Source of the DNA: Bog-756 sp963813525
GTDB taxonomy: Bacteria > Actinomycetota > Acidimicrobiia > Acidimicrobiales > RAAP-2
Assembly (NCBI GenBank): GCA_963813525.1
Contig: CAWEZI010000005.1
Location: 2,728,001-2,792,000 of the forward strand
Length of the DNA: 64,000 nt
Direction of reading: 5' to 3'
A model generated the notes under the pieces. It saw only the letters and a program-made list of their open reading frames with translations, was not told the origin of the DNA and made no database searches. Each line of letters opens with the position of its first letter. The first letter of the stretch is position 1. A program made the translations under genes and the position numbers. Below, one piece after another: positions 27,114 to 36,265 of this stretch.

Positions 27114-27182
27114 CTAGAAGGACGGTGCGAAGAATTCCAACGCGATGTTGTCGGGATCACGGAAGGACAGCCAGAATCCTCC
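27114..27182 (-). pseudogene. C-terminal fragment of a VOC/glyoxalase gene
   Basis: Minus-strand reading ends GFWLSFRDPDNIALEFF then APSF and a TAG stop at 27114-27116. This is the classic last strand of a vicinal-oxygen-chelate protein (F-x-DPD-x-I-x-LEFF, with the metal-binding Glu). Upstream of it the frame is lost within about 70 bases, so only the tail remains. Confidence 0.55.
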
Positions 27183-27284
27183 TAGCGGCGGCCGTAGGCC
27201 ACGACCGGAACACAGGAGGCCGAGTAGGAACCTCCCGAAATGGTCCGAACAATAAAACTGGGCCGTGGCCGAGTCGGTTTTCCG

Positions 27285-27851
27285 CTACAGCATGTGCGGG
27301 GATCCGAAAATGGCACGCACCTTCGGTTCGAAGTGGGAGAGGGACTGAGTGGCGTAGTCAGGATCAAAGCTCTTCTGGTCCCACTCGTCGGCGAATTGCT
27401 CGGCCAACCCGTACCAGGGCTCGTGCCGATAGCGATCACGAACGTCGGGGTCGAGGCCGATGTGCCGGTAGTAGTGCTGACCCTCGAAGTCCTGATGGGC
27501 AGCGATGACCGCCGTGATCTCCGGGCGGACGTACGGTCGGAGTATCTCCGCCGCAATCCCCGGGTGATTGGGAATGCTCACCGCCTTGCCCATGTCGTGG
27601 CACAGAGAGGCCACCACGAGCTCGTCATCGGCGCCTGCCCGCTCAGCGCGGGTGGCTGCCTGGAGACAGTGGGTCAACTGGTCGACAGGAAAACTGTCGA
27701 CCACCTCGACCAAGGACTCAAGCATGGCCAAGACCCGGTCGGCCGCCTGGCTCTGGTTCTCCACTGTCTCGGCGCCGATCACCATCCAATCTCGGCGAGT
27801 GGACTCGTCCAGACTGGCGAACGTCCTGCGTACTGCTGTCAAGTTGGTCAT
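27285..27851 (-). CDS. HD-domain phosphohydrolase
   Basis: 188-residue HD-superfamily protein. The metal site is formed by His in LTHCLQAATRAERAGADD, His-Asp in LCHDMGKA near residues 83-90, His in AAHQDFEG and a later Asp (FADEWDQKSFD). This arrangement resembles small HD hydrolases and PhnZ-like oxygenases found in actinobacteria; hydrolysis of a nucleotide or phosphate ester is the default guess. ATG at 27851. Isolated gene. Confidence 0.78.
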   Translation of the reverse strand: MTNLTAVRRTFASLDESTRRDWMVIGAETVENQSQAADRVLAMLESLVEVVDSFPVDQLTHCLQAATRAERAGADDELVVASLCHDMGKAVSIPNHPGIAAEILRPYVRPEITAVIAAHQDFEGQHYYRHIGLDPDVRDRYRHEPWYGLAEQFADEWDQKSFDPDYATQSLSHFEPKVRAIFGSPHML

Positions 27852-28591
27852 GGCACCTCGCACGACACGGTGCCCCCAACCATCCGCGCCTACAAGGCGC
27901 TTCGACTGCCTTATCGATCAATCGACGGCAGTGTGGTTCGCCAAACCATGGGCAGGGGCTGGCTAAACATGGCAATCGCCGACGACTCACGTGCTGCGCA
28001 AGTGCCTCGGCAGACCCCATCTAACTCCCGAGCACAGAAGCGGTCAAGCGGTTGTGGCGAAATCTAGACCCGGCCACCGTGAACAGGACCTTCAGGCAAG
28101 GGCGCAGTCACCGAAGCTCGGGCAATGCCCCTCGGGACACGCCTACGGACGCCACTGACTACCGACCCAACCACCCTGACCACCTCTTGTGGGAGGACCT
28201 GACCCATCGCTGCACGCACGCTCGTCGTTGCCAGTGGAAACAGCAACCATCTTCCACAAGGCCGGATGGCTGCTTCGCTGGCTGCATCCCCGATGCCACG
28301 CGTCCCGATTCCTGCCGGCCACAACGTACGCATCCGAGCCGGTTGGAGGGATTGCATCAGTTCCTAACTCCATAGGTGCCTCTGACCATCAGATGCACCG
28401 GTGATCGTGATCGCCTTTCCTACGGAGGCCTGGAGGGGATGGCGCGTATGGCTGGGCGTTGCCAATGTCCGCACGGCGGAGCAATCTGCATTTGCACGTA
28501 AAAACCCAGGAGCGGTCGCACGTCGGTGATGATTGCCCCGTGACCGATCTGCATTGCGTTGCCATCGTCGGACCCAATGGCCGAAGGATCG
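27852..28591. other. 740-bp region without a recognisable gene
   Basis: Short open frames on both strands have no domain, no ribosome site and atypical composition. Nothing structural beyond small GC hairpins. Confidence 0.45.
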
Positions 28592-29920
28592 TCAACCCGT
28601 GGCCGACCTGATGGTGTGGACGAGGCCGGACGCTCGGAACCGTCCCCTGATGCGGGCGAGGTCCGGATCGGGAGTGTAAGTAACCACCGACACCTCGTAC
28701 GTGCCCGTCGTACCCGTGGCCGCAGCACCGGCTGACGGATTGCCCGGAATCCCTAGAAGTATGGAGCTCAGCCATGCGTTCCAGCGTGAAAGTGTGACAC
28801 CCGGATTTGTAACTGCGGAGACGATGCCTGTCGGCACCTGTCCCGCCAGAGATGGCGGAAGCCTATTTGCGTCCACCACTCGTGGGATTCCAATGGGATC
28901 GAGCCATTGGGTCGTCAGCACCCCAAACGGGAAACCGGCCAGGAGCTGGCCGACCAACAGGTTCCTCGCTTCCAGGAGTGCTCCGGTCGATGGCGATAAA
29001 ATGACCGTGGTCCGGTGTCCCTCGCCGGTGTCGCCGGTCAGAGCTACCCCTGTGGTATCCGTGTGTGTCATCTCGTTGCCCTGGAGTACGACGCCAGGCA
29101 TGGTCGCCGTTGCCCGGAGCAGAGCTGACCACAGCTCGGGAGTGCCACCGAGCGTTGGACCCACAAGGAGCGTGACCACCCGCCCGAACGGTGTGAGGTA
29201 GTGGTTGCCGGGGAGCGGCTGGTCGAGCACCGATAGTCCGGTGGTTCCAGACTCGATGGCATGCGCCAGCGCAGCTGGATCCGTCGGCAGTCGGGCCACA
29301 TCGAGACCGCCCGAAGCCAGGCCGTCGGATCCGAGGAATCCGCTGCCGCACTGTGGCCGTTGTGTCGAGGGCACTGCGCTATGGCTTGACGACCAGGCCC
29401 GTTCACTGGCCGGGCTGTCATAGGCCACCGAGGACACGACCTGCTGGCTGCAGTACTGACTGAGATCGTTCGTCCAGTCCTCTACGTTCACGACGACCAC
29501 GGCCCGGGCGCTTCGGAGCGCTGCCGATGCGGGGGCGCTTTGAGTGGGAGCGACCAGGTACGAAACCCGAAACTCCGACTGAAGCCACTGCTCACCCTCC
29601 AGGACAGGCGGAGGGTCGGCCGCAGCGGCCCGGCGGGCGAGGTGTCGCAGGGCAGTCGCTGCGGCACTCGGCGGCTGTAGAGCCGGAGTGGGCAGCAGAA
29701 GGAGCACAAGCACAAGAGCCGTCACGCCCGCGCCGAATGCGGCGGCCATCGCCCACCGCCGACTTTGGCGGTTGAACCCATTTGCTCTCCGGTCACGTGG
29801 GCGGCCAGGACCAATCCCTCGACTCTCTAACTCAAGTAACGGTGGGGCGAGCGGGGCTGATTCCATCAACTCGGTCACGAACGACCGGATTTCGATGTCA
29901 AGAGCATCAGTCATCGACAT
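28592..29920 (-). CDS. CU044_5270-type membrane protein, likely partner of the ECF sigma factor
   Basis: 442-residue protein: cytoplasmic N-terminus of about 50 residues with a basic stretch (RDRRANGFNRQSRRW), one membrane helix near 53-75, then a large extracytoplasmic domain. This layout and the position after an ECF sigma gene match the CU044_5270 family, thought to act like anti-sigma or sensor proteins. The ATG at 29920 has AGGAGG six bases upstream and overlaps the sigma gene by 14 bp, so translation is coupled. The ligand or signal is unknown. Confidence 0.75.
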   Translation of the reverse strand: MSMTDALDIEIRSFVTELMESAPLAPPLLELESRGIGPGRPRDRRANGFNRQSRRWAMAAAFGAGVTALVLVLLLLPTPALQPPSAAATALRHLARRAAAADPPPVLEGEQWLQSEFRVSYLVAPTQSAPASAALRSARAVVVVNVEDWTNDLSQYCSQQVVSSVAYDSPASERAWSSSHSAVPSTQRPQCGSGFLGSDGLASGGLDVARLPTDPAALAHAIESGTTGLSVLDQPLPGNHYLTPFGRVVTLLVGPTLGGTPELWSALLRATATMPGVVLQGNEMTHTDTTGVALTGDTGEGHRTTVILSPSTGALLEARNLLVGQLLAGFPFGVLTTQWLDPIGIPRVVDANRLPPSLAGQVPTGIVSAVTNPGVTLSRWNAWLSSILLGIPGNPSAGAAATGTTGTYEVSVVTYTPDPDLARIRGRFRASGLVHTIRSATG

Positions 29921-30443
29921 TGAGGACCTCCTTAAGCCGGGATCTGCCACGAGCAATGTGGCGCTTCACCGAGCCCTCTCCGATGTTCAACAGTTCGGCG
30001 ATGGTTGCCGGAGCCAGGTCTTCCCAGTAGGTAAGAACGATCACGGCCCGCTGTCTGACGCTTAGGGCCAATACGGCGGCGAGGACTTCAGGGCGGATTT
30101 CGGGGGTCTCAACGAGCTCTCGCTCCGCGACGAAGGCTTCTCGTTTCCTACGTCGACGTGAGGACCGATGAAACTCAGCTGATTTGTTGTAAACGCTCCG
30201 ATAGAGGTATGAGCGTTTTGCGGCGACCGTTGACCACTTTTTCGAGTTGAAGCAGCTCAAAACGGCTTCAGACACCACGTCAGCGGCATCTCCGGGACCC
30301 ACCAGCCCTGTGGCAAAGCGGGTGAGGTCCTCGGCGTGCTTTCGGTAGATCTCGCCGTCGGCAGCATCCACACCTATACGATGCCGCGCCAATCCGATTT
30401 GGGTGACACCAATTCCGACTTTTCTTCTTGCCGGGCCGGTCAC
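29907..30443 (-). CDS. ECF-type RNA polymerase sigma factor
   Basis: 178-residue sigma-70 family protein with region 2 (EIYRKHAEDLTRFATGLVG, then AADVVSEAVLSCF and SYLYRSVYNKSAEFHRSSRR) and region 4 (LSVRQRAVIVLTYWEDLAP then IGEGSVKRHIARGRSRLKEV). It directs polymerase to a small regulon, probably including itself. The start is uncertain: GTG at 30443 gives about 30 extra residues before the domain, and no later start has a ribosome site. Coupled with the downstream membrane partner. Confidence 0.82.
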   Translation of the reverse strand: MTGPARRKVGIGVTQIGLARHRIGVDAADGEIYRKHAEDLTRFATGLVGPGDAADVVSEAVLSCFNSKKWSTVAAKRSYLYRSVYNKSAEFHRSSRRRRKREAFVAERELVETPEIRPEVLAAVLALSVRQRAVIVLTYWEDLAPATIAELLNIGEGSVKRHIARGRSRLKEVLNVDD

Positions 30444-30731
30444 CCCCGTATCAGGTCGGATTATTGGCGGACCGAGCGTGTCCTGTTGCCCCGGTTGTGC
30501 ACTCCCGATGCACCCAGTGCCCTGTTCCTACTCGGCCAGCAAGCCACTCTCGGTGGCCTCCGCTTCGAATGGCGTCAGGGAGACATCCGACGGATAACCG
30601 ACGTGGGTGAGGCCAACTACGTGCCACAGTTGCGTACTCATTCAACGCAGAAGTGCATGGAAACGCCGAAATCGCGCCTCCGAGCCTGAGGCGGTCCCAT
30701 CACCGCGCCTACGTCGGTCCCGACTATCCCG

Positions 30732-31880
30732 GTGTTTCTGGAGCGATCCCAACGGGTCGTGGCTCTCGAGCTCCGCGTCGTGTGTACTTGTTCAGTGGAA
30801 CCGGAAGACCTCACAGCTATCGGCCTTTATGATCCGCACGACGAGAATGCCGAGCTTCGGTTAGAGCTTCTCCGTTACGTGACGACTCTGGGCGCAACCA
30901 CAGACGAGTTGGTGACTTTCAGAGACACTCTTCCTGCGCTGGCAGGAGTGCTTTCTATCCGGGGTGGGCCGGCTCTCACCCTTGAAGAGGCAGCCCTCCG
31001 GTCGGGGCTCACCACTCTCGAAGTAAAGGCTTTGGTACAAGCCGCCGGCATCCCTGACCCCGAACCCGATGTACCAGTGTTCACCGAGGGGTTCGTGGAG
31101 TTCATATCGAAGATGGGAGAGTTCGCCGATGTCTTCGGCGAGGACGGCAGTATCCAGTTGTTGCGAGTTTTCGGGTTGGCGATGTCGCGTGTCGCCGACG
31201 CAGTGATCTCCTCGTTTTTGGTCAACGTCGCGCCCGTTGCTCAACGAGAAGACCCCGTCGGTCTAGGTGTCGCTCGTGCCAATGTGGAGGCCGCCTCTTT
31301 GCTTCGGATCTTCGGACCGGCACTTGACGCGCTCTTTCGTCAGCACTTGCTCATTGCTCGGCGCCTGACGACCTCCGATGCTGATCTCGTGGGCATTGAG
31401 CACCGATCGCTTGTGGTTGGCTTCGTTGACCTGGTCGGCTCGACGGAGCTCGGCGAGAGCCTCGATCTCACCGAACTCGGAATGGCATTGAGCGAGTTCG
31501 AGCGCACATCTACTGAGACCATCACTGAGGGTGGTGGCCGAGTCGTCAAGCTCATCGGCGACGAGATCATGTATACCGCTCCAGATTCCTTCTCGGCTTC
31601 TTCCATCGCGCTCGACCTGGTCGATGCCTTTGACGGTCACGTCACGATCCCCCAAGTGCGGATAGGGCTTGCGAGCGGAGAGGTGTTGCTTCGAGACGGC
31701 GACGTCTTCGGACCGATAGTCAACCTGGCCAGTCGCGCCAGCAAGGTAGGCCAGCCGGGAGAGGTCGTGACCACCTCAAAGGTGGCGACTGGTGCAGGGT
31801 TGCCTCATGTCTCCTTAGGAACACACCACCTGAATGGTATTGCCGGTCAGGTCGAACTCCATCGGCTCCTCCGAAGTTGA
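30732..31880 (+). CDS. Class III adenylate/guanylate cyclase domain protein
   Basis: 382-residue protein. The C-terminal 170 residues are a class III cyclase domain: VGFVDLVGSTELGE near 223-236 (first metal Asp), EGGGRVVKLIGDEIMY near 262-277 (second metal Asp in GDE), and GDVFGPIVNLASRASK near 321-336. The N-terminal part is helical, with a possible short HTH-like segment (LTLEEAALRSGLTTLEVKAL), and no known sensor. The start is unclear; GTG at 30795 is an alternative. Synthesis of cAMP is likely. Isolated gene. Confidence 0.82.
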   Translation: MFLERSQRVVALELRVVCTCSVEPEDLTAIGLYDPHDENAELRLELLRYVTTLGATTDELVTFRDTLPALAGVLSIRGGPALTLEEAALRSGLTTLEVKALVQAAGIPDPEPDVPVFTEGFVEFISKMGEFADVFGEDGSIQLLRVFGLAMSRVADAVISSFLVNVAPVAQREDPVGLGVARANVEAASLLRIFGPALDALFRQHLLIARRLTTSDADLVGIEHRSLVVGFVDLVGSTELGESLDLTELGMALSEFERTSTETITEGGGRVVKLIGDEIMYTAPDSFSASSIALDLVDAFDGHVTIPQVRIGLASGEVLLRDGDVFGPIVNLASRASKVGQPGEVVTTSKVATGAGLPHVSLGTHHLNGIAGQVELHRLLRS

Positions 31881-32145
31881 CCTTCTGCACCACACCTTTG
31901 AATAGGCCCGGAGCCGGCGTTCGCGTACGTTGGGCAACGCCGTGAATCGTGCATGATGTAGTGCAGGTATCGGGTCGACTCGCACCAGTGGATGGGTATA
32001 GCGTCGCCCACGCCCGTGGACCAGAGGATCTGGTTGAGGTGAGTGGGCTCCACCCGGTCTGTCGGACGAAGAGCGGCGCGCATACGGCCCAGTTGAACTT
32101 CTCTTATTCGAAGCACGAGCCTACCCAGGTCAGTGGAGGTGCCAA

Positions 32146-32619
32146 ATGGCCAAAGTCCCACCGCCAGCAGAGGAAATTCTGCTGACCCACTTCATCGTTT
32201 CGGACGACGTCGAGCGCTCACGCCGGTTCTACACCGAAGTACTGGGGGGCGAGGTGGTCTTCCGAGGCACCGACACAGGACCGGTCAACGTGAAACTATC
32301 CAACAGCTGGATCGTCATCAATGCCGGCGGAGGTCCGACTGACGACAAGCCTGCGGTCACCCTGGAGACGCCGCGCGATCCCGACCGGGTCAGCAGCTTC
32401 CTCAACATCCGGGTCAAAGACATGGGGGCCGTGTACGCCGAATGGAGCGCCCGGGGTGCCCAATTCCTGACGCCGCCGAAGCAGCACCAGTATGAGATCC
32501 GTTGCTACATCCGCGATCCTGACGGTCACCTGATCGAAGTGGGTCAAACGACGGACCCAGAGGGGGACTGGTCACCCGCTCAGTGGCCATCGACTACGTC
32601 CGGCGAGGGGTCCCAATGA
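32146..32619 (+). CDS. VOC/glyoxalase-family protein
   Basis: 157-residue vicinal-oxygen-chelate protein. ILLTHFIVSDDVERSRRFYT near 11-30 provides the first metal His. CYIRDPDGHLIEVGQ near 124-138 supplies the last metal Glu. Such proteins are dioxygenases, lyases or resistance binders. The ATG at 32146 follows GGAGG about six bases upstream. Stands alone. Confidence 0.82.
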   Translation: MAKVPPPAEEILLTHFIVSDDVERSRRFYTEVLGGEVVFRGTDTGPVNVKLSNSWIVINAGGGPTDDKPAVTLETPRDPDRVSSFLNIRVKDMGAVYAEWSARGAQFLTPPKQHQYEIRCYIRDPDGHLIEVGQTTDPEGDWSPAQWPSTTSGEGSQ

Positions 32620-32952
32620 ATGGTGAGATCACCAGCGGTTCTGGCCGATAGATCTCCTTGATAGGCCTCGCCGGCCTGAAAGGGCGTGCCGTACCGGCAA
32701 CGGACGACGTTCTGGCTGCCACGCTGGGCCGGGCAATTTCCGGCCGGTGTGGCATCAATGCGGATCGGTGCAGGTAAACCGGGCAACCTCCTGGCGGTCC
32801 GACCCGCTCCCTCCGGTTGTTGACCAAACGGGCAGCTAGCCAAGGCAGATCGATCCTCCGGTCTCGACGAACCCACGGTCCCGAACCGGCGCCCACGAAG
32901 GGAGGCTCACTCCGGCCTGCCGTGAGGGTCAATCCGTGTCACTCTTGAGGTA
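32620..32952. other. 333-bp spacer
   Basis: No gene recognised. A few GC-rich hairpins (for example around 32725-32745, CCGGGC/GCCGG elements) are present. Confidence 0.4.
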
Positions 32953-33345
32953 ATGAATGGACCCATGCAGGCAGCCATGCGGAGACTCACGTGGGCCACA
33001 CGGCCACTCGCCATGCGATCCGCCGGGACAGAGAAATCCAGCACCTCGATCGTCCGTCACGTCGGACGCCTATCGGGTCGGACCTACGAAACACCGGTCG
33101 TAGCGGTCGAGCACGACAAAATCTTGCTGATCGCCCTTCCGTACGCCGAACGTACCGATTGGTTGAAGAACGTTCTCGCCAGCGGGCAGGCGACTGTCGT
33201 GACCCACGGACAATCGTACGGAGTGGATCGGCCGCAGGTCATCCCGATGACCGATGCGACAAGGTACTTCGGCCCAAAGGAGCAGAAGTTGCATCGGCGC
33301 TTCGCCGTCGACACCTGCCTCCAGCTCCATTGCATGAAGCCCTAG
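32953..33345 (+). CDS. Deazaflavin-dependent nitroreductase family protein
   Basis: 130-residue protein of the DDN/DUF385 family, F420-binding split-barrel proteins typical of actinobacteria. The signature VGRLSGRTYETPVVAVEHD near 37-55 and LPYAERTDWLKNVLASG near 62-78 are both present. It probably reduces quinones or nitro compounds with reduced F420, or binds the cofactor. Slightly shorter than the usual 140-150 aa at the N-terminus. Confidence 0.8.
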   Translation: MNGPMQAAMRRLTWATRPLAMRSAGTEKSSTSIVRHVGRLSGRTYETPVVAVEHDKILLIALPYAERTDWLKNVLASGQATVVTHGQSYGVDRPQVIPMTDATRYFGPKEQKLHRRFAVDTCLQLHCMKP

Positions 33346-33624
33346 AACAAACTGCGGCCCCGACACCGCCCAGCTCTCAGCCCGGATACACAGGGGGCCA
33401 ACGACTGAGAACCGCCGCTGCTCGGCTCTTCGCCGACACCTCCAGCACGTTTGACGAGTGAGCACTATGGGGCCCTGATTGCCCGCCTGAATCGTCGACA
33501 TAAGGCTCTAGGACCTGGCGAACGCGGCTCCCGATCGGCAAACGGACGTTCCGCTCCTGGGTCTCAGGCGCCGACTTCGCGATCGCCGTCTCATCAGGGG
33601 ATTGCTTGTAGTGTGCAGCAGCGT

Positions 33625-34368
33625 ATGGCTCAGCCCACTCCGCCTCCTTTAGCTCCCCTTGCATCATTGCGCTGGGCTGTTGTCGAGTCGTGGGTATCAG
33701 CTCTGAAGCCCCGCCGCGTACTCGAACTCGGCTGCGGACTCGGGGGATTCGGTTCCAGGCTGGCATCACTGAGTGAATACGTGGGGGTGGAGGCAGATCC
33801 GATCTCGGCTGCAGTGGCGGAGACCGCCATCGGTGACCAGGGGCAAGTTCTCTGCGGGACTCTCGACGGACTTCTGGACGAATTGGGGGCCTTCGATCTC
33901 GTCGTCGCTTTTGAGGTACTCGAGCATCAAGAGGACGATCGCGATTGCTTGTCGGGGTGGGTCCAAGCAGTGTCCGAGGGAGGTCACCTGATGCTGTCGG
34001 TTCCTGCAGATCCAACCCGCTTCGGAGCATGGGATGAGCAGGTCGGCCACTTCCGCCGTTACAGCGCTGATGGGCTTCGCCACCTGATGAAAGAGGTGGG
34101 GCTTTCGGATATTCGCTGCCAGCATTACGGGTGGCCGCTGGGGTACCTGACCGAGCCAATCCGTAACCATTTAGCGGTCCGGCGTCAGAATCGGTGTTCC
34201 ACACCTTCGATGAATGAACGGACCTCATCAAGCGGTCGCCAGTTCCAGCCTCAGGGCGCCAGGTTGGGTGCAGCTATCAACCTGGCGACCGCACCATTCG
34301 TGTATTCCCAGAAGCTTCGGCCCGGAACTGGTACGGGTCTGGTGGCAATCGGTTGCCTTCGCGGCTGA
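33625..34368 (+). CDS. Class I SAM-dependent methyltransferase
   Basis: 247-residue protein with motif I VLELGCGLGGFGS near 31-43, an acidic residue closing beta-2 (VGVEADP), and FDLVVAFEVLEHQEDD near 89-104 (motif with EVLEH). It matches methyltransferase-11/23 type enzymes on small molecules, lipids or sugars. The last 55 residues are low in conservation and may be misread after a small indel. ATG at 33625; GTG four codons earlier is possible. Confidence 0.72.
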   Translation: MAQPTPPPLAPLASLRWAVVESWVSALKPRRVLELGCGLGGFGSRLASLSEYVGVEADPISAAVAETAIGDQGQVLCGTLDGLLDELGAFDLVVAFEVLEHQEDDRDCLSGWVQAVSEGGHLMLSVPADPTRFGAWDEQVGHFRRYSADGLRHLMKEVGLSDIRCQHYGWPLGYLTEPIRNHLAVRRQNRCSTPSMNERTSSSGRQFQPQGARLGAAINLATAPFVYSQKLRPGTGTGLVAIGCLRG

Positions 34369-34727
34369 GGCTTCCGTAGGAGCACGAACGGTCCATCTCG
34401 TACCGGTCCGCGGCTGGAGGTAGCCGGGCCGACAGAGGATTCGGCATTGTGGGCCTCACATGTCGCCCAAAACACGTTCGAGACCAGAGCCGATCGGCCC
34501 CAGGGTGCCGATCACGGGTGGTCAGCTGACCCCCAGCAGCTGGCTTTGCTCAATCCACATTTCGCTGGACGCCCGGCACGCCTCAGCGTTCGAGAGCATG
34601 TCGCACGGCAATGCCATAGGCGCCGGAGTCCAATGGCGGTGGACGGCGGTGAGTCGTCCTGGTCACCGCCTGAGCCGAGCCCCAGGTATCAATTGCGCCG
34701 CAGGACGGGCCGAACGACGATTGGCTC
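34369..34727. other. 359-bp spacer
   Basis: No gene or clear regulatory structure seen. Confidence 0.4.
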
Positions 34728-35366
34728 ATGGAAGAAAGCAGTCTGGGAAAACGGGGGTCTCACGTCGGCTTGCGCAAGGCCAAACCGAGCGACGTTTCCC
34801 GGCTCTCAGATGTCCTCGCACAGGCAATGAACGAAGACCCTGTGATCTGTTGGTTGATCCCCCGCTCCGAGACTCGCCAACGGGTGCTGCCGCGGTTCTT
34901 CGCCCTGCTGATCCGCCACCTCTACCTTCCCACCGACGAGGTATACACGACCGAAGACCTTGCCGCAGCCGCGTTGTGGCTTCCTCCGGGCAATGCCGCT
35001 CCCCCTACCTCCGATACATTGCGGCTCGCATCACACGCCGTATTGTTGCTGCCTCGCGTTGGACGTGCTCTGATGCGGGCCCCTCGCATGTTGCCTCTCC
35101 GGGACTCGAACCACCCCAAAGGGCCCCACTACTACCTGGCTCTGCTCGGAACTGAACCGACCCGCCAAAGTCACGGGATCGGCTCGGCAATGCTCTCTTC
35201 CCAGCTCGAGTGCTGTGACGCCTCTGGGATTCCTGCCTATCTTGAGTCCTCTAATCCTCGGAACATCGCCTTCTACGCCCGCTAAGGCTTTGAGGTGACG
35301 AAGGAGCTCGAACTAGCCCCCTCTGGCCCTTCAATGTGGCTCATGTGGAGAGATCCGAAGGCCTGA
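34728..35366 (+). pseudogene. GNAT acetyltransferase interrupted by one in-frame TAA
   Basis: Reading from the ATG at 34728 gives a GNAT protein with LGTEPTRQSHGIGSAML near 144-160 (acetyl-CoA site) and ESSNPRNIAFYAR. A TAA stop occupies 35283-35285. The same frame then continues GFEVTKELELAPSG to a TGA at 35364-35366, which is exactly the expected family C-terminus (FYxxxGFxV). Restoring one sense codon, such as TAC, gives a normal 212-residue enzyme. So this is a recent nonsense mutation or a base-call error. Confidence 0.75.
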
Positions 35367-35478
35367 GCACGATCCAGACATTGCACCCTGCACGCCGTCA
35401 CCAGGATCGGACCATGCATTATCCGCCTCTGCCCGTTGATAGGTGACAGGTCTCTGGAAACGAGTTACCGTCGTACCC

Positions 35479-35553
35479 ATGAATTGCTTCATGGTGACGG
35501 TCCGTCGTGTCCACGATCCGCGGACCGCGGTGGGGGTGGCATCAGCTCGATAG
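35479..35553 (+). other. Short ORF overlapping the start of the Erm gene
   Basis: ATG AAT TGC TTC ATG begins a 24-codon frame that overlaps the methyltransferase start (GTG at 35507) and ends at TAG at 35551-35553. Erm genes are often controlled by leader peptides whose translation stalls with macrolide, so a leader role is possible. It may equally be a chance frame; no strong ribosome site is seen. Confidence 0.25.
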
Positions 35554-36088
35554 TCGTTGGGCGCGCCGCGTCGTCGCAGACGCTGGTGTCGTTCCCGGTG
35601 ATCTCGTCCTCGACGTCGGTGCGGGAACAGGGGCTATAACTCGCGCTCTCGTCGCGGCCGGTGCGCGCGTTGTTGCGATCGAGTTGCATCCACACCGGGC
35701 CGCGTATTTGAGGAAACACTTCGATCAACGCGAGGTGACGGTCGTTCGCGCCGACGCGTCCGATCTCCGTCTCCCGCGCCGTCCTTTTAAAGTTGTGTCG
35801 AACCCGCCGTTCGGGATCACCACGTCGCTCGTCAAGCGCTTGGTCAGCCCCGGTAGCCGTCTGATCCGAGCGGACCTGCTCATGCCGTGGCATGCCGCCC
35901 AGCGCTGGAGCTCGCAGAATGCTCCCGGCCGAGGACGCTGGGACAGCGAATTGACGGTCCATCTCGGTCGGTCGCCACCTCGATCGGCGTTTCGTCCACC
36001 ACCGCCGAACGAGATCGCTTTGCTCGTAGTTGTTCGTAGAGACCTGTCTCCGCCGAGGCATTGCCCACGGTTCGAAGTGGGCAGTTAG
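35507..36088 (+). CDS. erm: Erm-type 23S rRNA adenine-N6 methyltransferase
   Basis: 193-residue member of the KsgA/Erm family, which methylates A2058 of 23S rRNA and gives macrolide-lincosamide-streptogramin B resistance. Motif I VLDVGAGTGAITRALV is near 33-48, acidic ADAS near 81-84, and catalytic motif IV SNPPFG near 97-102. The N-terminus is unusual: WGWHQLDSRWARRVV replaces the common QNFL motif. It is short (Erm proteins are usually 240-270 aa), and the C-terminal domain is reduced. Activity is not proven; an orphan relative is possible. Confidence 0.72.
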   Translation: MSTIRGPRWGWHQLDSRWARRVVADAGVVPGDLVLDVGAGTGAITRALVAAGARVVAIELHPHRAAYLRKHFDQREVTVVRADASDLRLPRRPFKVVSNPPFGITTSLVKRLVSPGSRLIRADLLMPWHAAQRWSSQNAPGRGRWDSELTVHLGRSPPRSAFRPPPPNEIALLVVVRRDLSPPRHCPRFEVGS

Positions 36089-36265
36089 CTCTCGCCTAGC
36101 TCACGCCGGTCGACAATGCGATCTGAACGCCTGTCCCTCGGACGGTGACAATATCCTCCTGGGGCAAGAATCTGCGGTTCGGTGGACGATGACACTGACG
36201 ATGCCGCCGAGGGTCTGCGGCTGCCGGTAAGAATAGGTTTGGGGCCATATCCCACGGAGGTCAAG

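Noticed and set aside
28064..28590. Several 60-100 codon frames on both strands
   Set aside because: No ribosome site or domain; overlapping frames of similar quality exist in all phases.
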